A DNA stretch of 64,000 nt from Nocardia yamanashiensis NBRC 100130 (GTDB lineage: Bacteria > Actinomycetota > Actinomycetes > Mycobacteriales > Mycobacteriaceae): NCBI RefSeq assembly GCF_001613325.1, contig NZ_BDCD01000004.1, positions 1 to 64,000 on the forward strand, written 5' to 3'. Positions 58,126 through 64,000 of this stretch are shown piece by piece. How positions within the stretch are numbered: position 1 is the first letter of the stretch; the number at the start of each line of letters is the position of its first letter. The notes under the pieces were generated by a model. The model was not told the DNA's origin. It made no database searches and worked only from the letters and a program-made list of their open reading frames with translations. The position numbers and the translations under genes are program-made.

Positions 58126-59667
58126 TCATTGTGGTTGATTGCCGTGCTTGCGAATCGGCAGATCGGCGTGTTTGGTCCGGAGCATGGCGAGACTGCGGAT
58201 CAGCACCGACCGGGTTTCGGCGGGGTCGATCACGTCATCGACCAGCCCCCGTTCGGCGGCGTAATAGGGATGCATCAGCTCGGAGCGGTATTCCGCGATC
58301 CGGTTCTGCCGCACCGCTTCCGGATCGCTCGCGGCATTGATCTCGCGCCGGAATATGACGTTCGCGGCGGCCTCCGCGCCCATGACCGCGATCTCGTTAC
58401 TCGGCCAGGCCAGCGCCAGATCCGCGCCGATCGAGCGGGAATCCATGACGATGTACGCGCCGCCGTAGGACTTGCGCAGCACCACCGACACTCGCGGCAC
58501 CGTGGCATTGCAGTAGGCGTACAGCAGTTTCGCGCCGTGCCGGATGATGCCGCCGTGCTCCTGTGCGACGCCCGGCAGGAATCCCGGCACATCGATCAAG
58601 GTGACCAGTGGAATATTGAACGCGTCGCAGACCTGCACGAACCGCGCCGCTTTCTCCGACGCCGCGATATCCAGGACGCCCGCCAGCACGTTCGGCTGAT
58701 TCGCGACCACCCCGACGACATGCCCGCCCAGTCGCGCGAAGGCGCACACCACGTTCGCGGCCCACTGCTCGTGCACCTCGAAAATCTCGTGGTCATCGAC
58801 GATTTCCTCGATCACGGCGCGCACATCGTAGGGGCGGTTCCCGTCGACGGGCACCAGATCGTAGAGTCCCTCGCCGCGCCGATCCAATGGGTCGAGGCAC
58901 GGCGCCGCGGGCGGATGCTGCCGGTTATTGGCCGGCAGCAGCGACAGCAGATGCCGCACATCCTGTAAACACCCGTGCTCGTCGTCGTACGTGAAATGGG
59001 TGACCCCGGTCCGCGAATGCACGTCGGCGCCACCGAGCTCGTTCATCGTGACCTGCTCGCCGGTCACCGCGGCCACCACATCGGGCCCGGTAATGAAGAT
59101 CTGCGCGGTTTCCCGCACCATGAACACGAAATCCGTCAGCGCCGGGCTATAGGCGGCCCCGCCCGCACAAGGCCCGAGAATCACGCTGATCTGCGGAATC
59201 ACCCCCGACGCCTTGGTATTCCGCTCGAAAATCCCCCCGAATCCGGCCAGCGCGGTAACCCCCTCCTGAATTCGCGCCCCCGCCCCGTCGTACAACCCCA
59301 CGATCGGCGCGCCCGCCGAGAGCGCCAAATCCATCACCTTGTGAATCTTCTCCGCGTGAGCTTCCCCCAAGGCCCCGCCCATCACCCGGAAGTCCTGCGC
59401 GAACACGAAAACCGTCCGCCCCTCCACCGTTCCCCACCCGGTGACCACGCCATCACTGAAATGCCTGCGCCCCTCCAGCCCGAACCCCGTGGCCCGATGC
59501 CGCCGCAGCGCCTCGACCTCCTGAAACGACCCCGGATCGAGCAACTCCCCGATCCGCTCGTAAGCCGTCAGCTTCCCCTTCTCGTACTGCCTCCGCGTGG
59601 CGGCCGCATCGGGCCCGTCAGACACCGATCGCTTGAGCTTCCCGAGCTCCTCGACACGTTCCCGCAT
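58126..59667 (-). CDS. Acyl-CoA carboxylase carboxyltransferase (beta) subunit
   Basis: The 513-aa protein has the crotonase-type carboxyltransferase halves. The first carries YERIGELLDPGSFQEV, FSDGVVTGWGTVEGR and LYDGAGARIQEGV. The second carries VDGNRPYDVRAVIEEIVDDHEIFEV, LIDVPGFLPGVAQEHGGIIRHGAKLLYAY and SYGGAYIVMDSRSIGADLALAWP. Together with a biotinylated alpha subunit encoded elsewhere it makes malonyl-CoA or methylmalonyl-CoA. The Asp near residue 410 that selects acetyl- versus propionyl-CoA should be checked by alignment. It is first in the supply operon. Confidence 0.9.
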   Translation of the reverse strand: MRERVEELGKLKRSVSDGPDAAATRRQYEKGKLTAYERIGELLDPGSFQEVEALRRHRATGFGLEGRRHFSDGVVTGWGTVEGRTVFVFAQDFRVMGGALGEAHAEKIHKVMDLALSAGAPIVGLYDGAGARIQEGVTALAGFGGIFERNTKASGVIPQISVILGPCAGGAAYSPALTDFVFMVRETAQIFITGPDVVAAVTGEQVTMNELGGADVHSRTGVTHFTYDDEHGCLQDVRHLLSLLPANNRQHPPAAPCLDPLDRRGEGLYDLVPVDGNRPYDVRAVIEEIVDDHEIFEVHEQWAANVVCAFARLGGHVVGVVANQPNVLAGVLDIAASEKAARFVQVCDAFNIPLVTLIDVPGFLPGVAQEHGGIIRHGAKLLYAYCNATVPRVSVVLRKSYGGAYIVMDSRSIGADLALAWPSNEIAVMGAEAAANVIFRREINAASDPEAVRQNRIAEYRSELMHPYYAAERGLVDDVIDPAETRSVLIRSLAMLRTKHADLPIRKHGNQPQ

Positions 59668-59865
59668 GGCAGTCCTCACGGCGCTAGTACCCGTCCGAAA
59701 CCGGTTCCCGAACAACCGATTCCGCTCTCCACTACGCCCGAGTCTGACTCACGGGTCCTCGAGTACCGCTCAAACCGCCCCGCCGCCCCCTCCCGCCCGA
59801 CCGCCTCGAGGTTGACTGTCATCAGGGACTACATCCGAACCGGACCAGAAAGAGCGCCACCCCCC

Positions 59866-60294
59866 ATGCCCGAGGACCTGCCCGTAACCCGGACGCTGAC
59901 AATCCCCGCGTCCGAGCTCCACGAGCGCTTCTCCCGCTCATCCGGTCCCGGCGGCCAGCACGTCAACACCACCGACACCCGAGTAGAACTGTCCTTCGAC
60001 CTCACCAACTCACCCTCCATCCCCGAACACCTCCGCCCCCGAATGCTCGCCCGCCTATCCACCCGCCTGACCAACGGCATCCTCACCATCACCGCCTCCG
60101 AACACCGCACCCAACTCCAAAACCGCACAGCCGCCCGCACCCGCATGACCGCCCTACTCCGCGAAGCCGCAGCCAACCCACCCCCCATCCGCCGCGCCAC
60201 CAAACCCTCACGCGGAGCAAAGGAACGCCGCATAGCGGAAAAGAAGCGCCGCGGCCTCACCAAACGCAACCGCCGCGCCTCGCCCGACGATTAA
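59866..60294 (+). CDS. arfB: ArfB-like ribosome-rescue peptidyl-tRNA hydrolase
   Basis: The 142-aa protein contains the release-factor GGQ loop in SGPGGQHVNTTDTRVEL near residue 32 and a basic C-terminal tail (KPSRGAKERRIAEKKRRGLTKRNRR) that enters the empty mRNA channel of stalled ribosomes. This is the ArfB/YaeJ layout, without the codon-recognition domain of RF1/RF2. It would release peptides from non-stop ribosomes. It is unrelated in function to the polyketide operon that it faces away from. A CCGCCTCGAG-TTGACTGT element lies 46 bp upstream. Confidence 0.88.
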   Translation: MPEDLPVTRTLTIPASELHERFSRSSGPGGQHVNTTDTRVELSFDLTNSPSIPEHLRPRMLARLSTRLTNGILTITASEHRTQLQNRTAARTRMTALLREAAANPPPIRRATKPSRGAKERRIAEKKRRGLTKRNRRASPDD

Positions 60295-60339
60295 CCGCGC
60301 CGATCGATCGACCATCTCTGCCGCGATGAAGCTCAGAGT

Positions 60340-61536
60340 TCAGTAGTCGTTTCTCCCGGACTGCAGGGCTAGGGCTCGGTTCAGGCGGCGGATTCGGCGG
60401 CTCGACGCAGGTCTGCCGAAGGCATAGATGAACGGCCATTGGGGCCCGGTGTATTCGGCGGATATATATCCCAAGCGTTGGAGCAGTCCCTTGCCGACCG
60501 GGAGGGCTGCGAAGAAGCCGCCGGCGATCGCCCACTGGGTTACTCCGTCGAAGACCAGTCCGCCGGTTGCGGTGATCGCGCCGCCGGTGAAACCTATGAC
60601 GCTGTCCGGTTTTCTCACCCAGCTGCGCAGGGTGTTCTTCAGTTCCGCGGTGCCGAGCTGACGGGTCAGTTCTCGAAAGACCTTGTCATCCAATAGGTCT
60701 GGGTTCTCGTGGGCGACGGATCGGCACAGTGAGGAGAACCAGGAGATCAGCTGGTCGTGTGCGTCGGAACGGACGAAGCCGGAGATATCGTCTACGGTGC
60801 CGGAGGTTTCGAGGGTTCGCAGCAGTCTGCGCAGCTGGGTCGCGAGTTCGGCGTAGTTCGCGCGGCGCCGTTGCGCGCGGCGCGTCGATTCACTCGCCGA
60901 TTCTCCGGGATGTACTTCGGACATCCATTTCAGGAACCGGCTATCGCTCCTGGACAGGAAGAACGGAGCCTCGGCGGCCGAATCAGAGTATGCCTCAGCG
61001 TGATTGAAGGCCTGCTGGAACACGGCCTCGGCGATGCCCCGGGGATCGGAGGCCAGGCGGTGGGCGGTACCCAGTACGCCGTCCGGGATCGCGCCGCCGC
61101 TGCGTGCTGCCCGGGTGACGCTGCCGACCACTCGTGGATTCTCGGTCAGATACTCCTCGGCGCGTTCCTTGCCCTGCGCCGGGGGAACTATGCGCACACG
61201 CTTGTCGATATCCGCTTTCTCTCTGTCCTCCTCGGCGATACGGCGAACGACATCGTCCACGCCTCGCGTCCATTTGGCGCCCGCCCAGTAATGGTTGTCC
61301 CGGAATGTCGAGGACATGATCCAGCTTTCACGGGCGTGAATGCGAAGATCTCCCCGGGTAATCAACTCCAGGAAGACCTTCGTTCCGATCGCGCAGTCCG
61401 GGCTGTTCAGCAGGACGGTCGATGGTGCCCACAGCACCAAGGGTCTGCTTGCTGCGATCATTCGGTGCAGGTTGCCGTACCCAACCGGCCCGTACTCGCT
61501 GATATGACAAAAGGTACGGAAATCCGTGCTCGCCAT
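60340..61536 (-). CDS. Orphan 398-aa protein of unknown function
   Basis: The protein is not recognised. It begins STDFRTFCHISEYGPVGYGNLH and has a charged middle with many Arg and Glu. Two consecutive hydrophobic segments appear near residues 322 to 350 (VIGFTGGAITATGGLVFDGV, WAIAGGFFAALPVG), followed by a short basic tail. A membrane-bound C-terminus is likely. The sequence is visibly lower in GC and uses more A/T-ending codons than its neighbours, which suggests acquisition by transfer. GGAG lies nine bases before the ATG. An N-terminal region of 310 residues before membrane helices is compatible with an effector-type protein, but no catalytic motif is visible. Confidence 0.7.
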   Translation of the reverse strand: MASTDFRTFCHISEYGPVGYGNLHRMIAASRPLVLWAPSTVLLNSPDCAIGTKVFLELITRGDLRIHARESWIMSSTFRDNHYWAGAKWTRGVDDVVRRIAEEDREKADIDKRVRIVPPAQGKERAEEYLTENPRVVGSVTRAARSGGAIPDGVLGTAHRLASDPRGIAEAVFQQAFNHAEAYSDSAAEAPFFLSRSDSRFLKWMSEVHPGESASESTRRAQRRRANYAELATQLRRLLRTLETSGTVDDISGFVRSDAHDQLISWFSSLCRSVAHENPDLLDDKVFRELTRQLGTAELKNTLRSWVRKPDSVIGFTGGAITATGGLVFDGVTQWAIAGGFFAALPVGKGLLQRLGYISAEYTGPQWPFIYAFGRPASSRRIRRLNRALALQSGRNDY

Positions 61537-61766
61537 GCTCGTATGCTCCGCTTGGCCTGACAGTTGCCTCTCATGATGGCACCGAATGAGCCGCGCTACC
61601 TACAGTCGGCCGGGTCAGGCAAGCTGGGTCGGCGGGCCCGGTCATTGAGCGCGAGTATGCGCCATCACCGTGAGCCGAGCACTGACAACACAGTTGATCG
61701 GATCCCATCTCTTGCCGGAATCGAGATCCGCTGACGGCGGCCGGGTGATTCTGAGAAGGTCACCCC

Positions 61767-62654
61767 ATGAAGATCGGTGTCGCACTTCCGCAAATGGCTC
61801 CCGGCTACGGCCCGGGCACTACCGTCGACTGGGCCCGGCGGATCGACGCCGGGCCGTTCTCGAGCGTCTCGGTGGGCGAGCGGGTCACCTTCTCCAACCC
61901 GGAAATGGTCGCCACCCTGGGCGCGTGCGCGGCGGTGACCGAACGGGTGCAGGTCCTGGCGAACCTGTGGGTGCTGCCGCAGCATCGGATGGCAATGGTC
62001 GCCCAGCAGATCGGCACGCTCGACCAACTCTCGAACGGCCGCCTGGAGGTGGCCGTCGGCGTCGGCGGCCGCGAACACGACTACCGTGCTCTCGGAGCCG
62101 ATTTCACCCGCCGCCACCAGCAACTCGACGACAAGGTAGCCGAACTGAAGTCCCTGCTCGACGGCAAACCCCCCTTCGACGGCGCCGACCCCGTCGGCCC
62201 CGCCTGCGTCCAGCCCGGCGGCCCGATCATCCTGGCCGGCGCCATGGGCCCGAAGGCAATGCGCCGCGCCGCCCACTGGGCCGACGGCATCTCCGGCTTC
62301 AGCATCCCCGGCGACGCCGACGAAATCGCCAAAACCGGCGACCTCGCCGACCGCTGCTGGTCCGAAGCCGGCCGCCGCACACCCCCACGCAAAGTCAGCG
62401 GCTGCTTCACCGCCCTCGGCGTACCCGACGCCCCCACCGCCCTCCGCTCCTTCACCTCCCGCTACCTCAACTTCCTGGGCCCCAAACTCGCCGACCTGAT
62501 CGCCGCCACCACCCGCGCCTCAACCCCCGAAGCTCTCGCCGACATCCTCGACGGCGCCGAACAAGCCGGCTGCGACGAATTCATCCTGGTCCCAGCCGTC
62601 ACCGACCTGAACTTCCTTGCAGTAGCGGCCGAGGTAGTGGCGGCACGGTCATGA
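61767..62654 (+). CDS. LLM-class F420-dependent oxidoreductase
   Basis: The 295-aa protein has the luciferase-like fold: MKIGVALPQMAPGYGPG, GPFSSVSVGERVTFSNPEMVATLGACAAVTERVQVLANLWVLPQHR across residues 28 to 75, LDQLSNGRLEVAVGVGGRE, and the late LAGAMGPKAMRRAAHWADG. It resembles mycobacterial F420-dependent LLM proteins. The stop overlaps the lipoprotein start (ATGA), so the two are co-translated. The substrate is unknown; it differs strongly from the other LLM protein at the left of the window. Confidence 0.87.
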   Translation: MKIGVALPQMAPGYGPGTTVDWARRIDAGPFSSVSVGERVTFSNPEMVATLGACAAVTERVQVLANLWVLPQHRMAMVAQQIGTLDQLSNGRLEVAVGVGGREHDYRALGADFTRRHQQLDDKVAELKSLLDGKPPFDGADPVGPACVQPGGPIILAGAMGPKAMRRAAHWADGISGFSIPGDADEIAKTGDLADRCWSEAGRRTPPRKVSGCFTALGVPDAPTALRSFTSRYLNFLGPKLADLIAATTRASTPEALADILDGAEQAGCDEFILVPAVTDLNFLAVAAEVVAARS

Positions 62655-63124
62655 AGATGCCGCGTCGGACGTCACCCCGCGGTTGCCGAGGCCTGGACAC
62701 CACCAGGACATCGGCTGCCCTCGGCGTAATCGCTGCCGCAACACTTCTCAGCGCATGCGATACCTCGGCCGACAGTCACTCCACCCCAACCCCCACTCCG
62801 ACCTCCGCCAGCGCCGCGCACATCCCTGTATACGAATGTGACGAGGCAATCGTCGTAACCCCATTGGGCTACAAGGATGGAGACACCGTAACCGTCACCG
62901 GCCGCGGCAACTGCCAACCCATGGAAGGCACTGTCGCACAAGGCGACACCATGAAAGGCCCCTGGCAGATCGCCCGACGTAACCCGACACCGGCCACCTA
63001 CAACTGCGGGAAGCAACCTCCGCCGATCATCGATTTCGACGGCAAACCCATCGAATTCCAGACCATGTCCGGCAATATCGGCAGCGCACCGGCCTACGTC
63101 AACGGCTGGGACTGCTACCCGTAA
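62651..63124 (+). CDS. Lipoprotein of unknown function
   Basis: The 157-aa protein has a basic N-terminus, a hydrophobic segment (ALGVIAAATLLSAC) and lipobox LSAC at about residues 33 to 36. A Ser/Thr/Pro linker follows. The mature domain has four Cys (YECDE, NCQPM, YNCGK, DCYP), which probably form two disulfides. It would be anchored on the outer face of the membrane. ATG at 62651 overlaps the oxidoreductase stop; ATG at 62657 is an alternative. No family was recognised. Confidence 0.72.
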   Translation: MKMPRRTSPRGCRGLDTTRTSAALGVIAAATLLSACDTSADSHSTPTPTPTSASAAHIPVYECDEAIVVTPLGYKDGDTVTVTGRGNCQPMEGTVAQGDTMKGPWQIARRNPTPATYNCGKQPPPIIDFDGKPIEFQTMSGNIGSAPAYVNGWDCYP

Positions 63125-63160
63125 GGCCCCGGACATCCCGGTCTCCGGGTTCGGGCGGGG

Positions 63161-63823
63161 TCACGATCGGTTTCCGAGCCCGGTCATGCCCTCCCCGACC
63201 TTCGCCGCCAGTTCCTCACGCTCAGCCTTCTCGATCACAAGGTATTCGAGCTTATCGACAGCGGCGAACTGCTGTTCACGAAACGGGACACCCGGCGGCA
63301 GCGGCGCGACATGCCAATGAACATGAGAGACGCCCTGCATGCTCCCGAAGCTGAACACGTAAAGGCGTTCGGTCGGCGTGATCTCAGCGAGCACCCGCCC
63401 GAGCCGATGAATACGCAATTGCAATGCGAGATAGTCGTTTTCGCTGAAGTCGGACACGACGTTGGTGACATGCCGCCGAGGTGCGAGCAGACTGTAGCCG
63501 TAGAGCCGCGGCCAGGGCGGAAAGAACACGACGCAATGCTCATCACGATAGGCAACGGTTTCGCGCTCGCGAGTCGTCTGCTCGTCGGCCAGCTCGCAGA
63601 TGAAGCACTGCCCGGAGGCGTTCTCGGCTTGAACTCGGGCGATGTAGTCGTCGGCATCGAGCGTGTCGGTGCGATGGGTGAGAATCGTTTCGTCGCTGCG
63701 TGTTCCAGGGTGTTGCGGATCCGTGGCCTGGTTCGGGCATGCGTAGGATTCGTTGGTACGGGGGTTGGCATGACGGGCGACGTTGAGTTGCGATCCGAAC
63801 GTGTTCGGCGGTGGGTGCGACAT
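63161..63823 (-). CDS. HIT-family protein, N-terminus uncertain
   Basis: The frame encodes a HIT domain with CFICELADEQ and the histidine triad HVHWHVAPL near the C-terminus, typical of nucleoside-phosphoramidate hydrolases and related dinucleotide hydrolases. ATG at 63823 is the nearest in-frame ATG, GTG, TTG or CTG upstream of the domain; the 60 residues before the domain are Pro/Asn/Thr rich and unlike HIT proteins. This start overlaps the divergent membrane-protein gene by 53 bp, so either this N-terminus or that one is wrong. Confidence 0.78.
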   Translation of the reverse strand: MSHPPPNTFGSQLNVARHANPRTNESYACPNQATDPQHPGTRSDETILTHRTDTLDADDYIARVQAENASGQCFICELADEQTTRERETVAYRDEHCVVFFPPWPRLYGYSLLAPRRHVTNVVSDFSENDYLALQLRIHRLGRVLAEITPTERLYVFSFGSMQGVSHVHWHVAPLPPGVPFREQQFAAVDKLEYLVIEKAEREELAAKVGEGMTGLGNRS

Positions 63824-64000
63824 ACTCGTCGTGGCTTTCTGGGTCTGGCGGCCGGTTTGTGGCTGGTCGGGTGCGTCTATGGGTTTTTGACGGCTCCTGT
63901 TCACCCGGTATGGCCGTGCTCGTCGGACAGGTACGCGGGTGAGGCGACGCGACTGCTGGTTCTGGAACTGGTGATTGCGGTGTCGCTGGTAGTGGCGGTT
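63771..64000 (+). CDS. Membrane protein, partial (runs off the right edge)
   Basis: The frame starts at ATG with a GGGGG run six bases upstream and is open to the window end, giving 76 residues so far. It begins MTGDVELRSERVRRWVRHTR, then a hydrophobic segment GFLGLAAGLWLVGCVYGFL, an extracytoplasmic-type stretch with Cys and a second hydrophobic segment LLVLELVIAVSLVVAV at the edge. The family cannot be named from this part. Confidence 0.6.

Noticed and set aside
59756..59762. A single TCGAGGA heptamer on the minus strand before the carboxyltransferase gene as a third SARP site.
   Set aside because: No second heptamer at 11 or 22 bp is present, so the site is not supported.
1..64000. CRISPR arrays, rRNA, insertion sequences and attachment-site repeats.
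   Set aside because: No regularly spaced repeats, transposase domain with terminal repeats or rRNA-like sequence was seen on either strand.

Overview
The window is about 70% GC, densely coded on both strands, with very high third-position GC and many ATGA, GTGA and TGATG start/stop overlaps. Several gene sets (ligC beside a stand-alone LigD-type polymerase, a ChoD-type sterol oxidase, F420-type LLM oxidoreductases, TetR plus MpaB) resemble mycobacteria and their relatives. A mycolate-type actinobacterium such as Nocardia fits best; this is inferred from gene content, not from a marker gene.

Layout. 1-9 kb: LysR, SDR and MFS efflux cluster; an NAD(P)-binding reductase divergent from an AraC regulator; a DUF4139 protein; an F420-type oxidoreductase; a frameshifted membrane protein. 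9-16 kb: VOC protein, polymerase/LigC pair, cold-shock-domain protein, flotillin with a short NfeD-like partner, DHA2 exporter, 2OG-Fe(II) oxygenase. 17-23 kb: DUF4291, a solitary VirD4/TraG-like ATPase, a P-loop protein, an alpha/beta hydrolase with a 53-aa partner, DoxX, MerR and a DUF2268 protease. 23.4-27.6 kb: a promoter, an M-box Mg2+ riboswitch, a proline-containing leader ORF with a strong hairpin, then mgtC, a double-domain ABC permease and an ATPase. 27.7-30.5 kb: a toxin-antitoxin pair, a nuclease-tail remnant, a small gene under a LexA-type box, MpaB with a TetR regulator. 30.6-38.5 kb: a Na+/H+ antiporter with a UBP zinc finger, then an unusual four-gene operon (cysteine desulfurase-like, HMA-tailed unknown protein, Y4yA-type decarboxylase, cysteine synthase-rhodanese fusion). 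38.6-44.5 kb: degenerate HAD protein, choD with its MerR regulator, two secreted GH1 paralogues.

44.8-59.7 kb is a type II (aromatic) polyketide gene cluster. It has a SARP activator, KS-alpha/CLF/ACP, a di-domain aromatase/cyclase, an MBL-fold putative cyclase, an FAD monooxygenase, an alpha/beta hydrolase, HxlR with a luciferase-like protein, a lipocalin-like protein, an ActIII-type ketoreductase, an NTF2/SnoaL-like protein and a nitroreductase. Its own malonyl-CoA supply (malonyltransferase, carboxyltransferase beta, epsilon subunit) is read from the other side of a strong terminator. SARP-type TCGAG repeats spaced 11 bp lie before KS-alpha and between the ketoreductase and SnoaL genes.

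59.8-64 kb: an ArfB-like rescue factor, an orphan 398-aa protein of lower GC, an LLM oxidoreductase with a lipoprotein, an HIT protein, and a membrane protein that runs off the right edge.

No rRNA, tRNA, CRISPR array or intact insertion sequence was seen.
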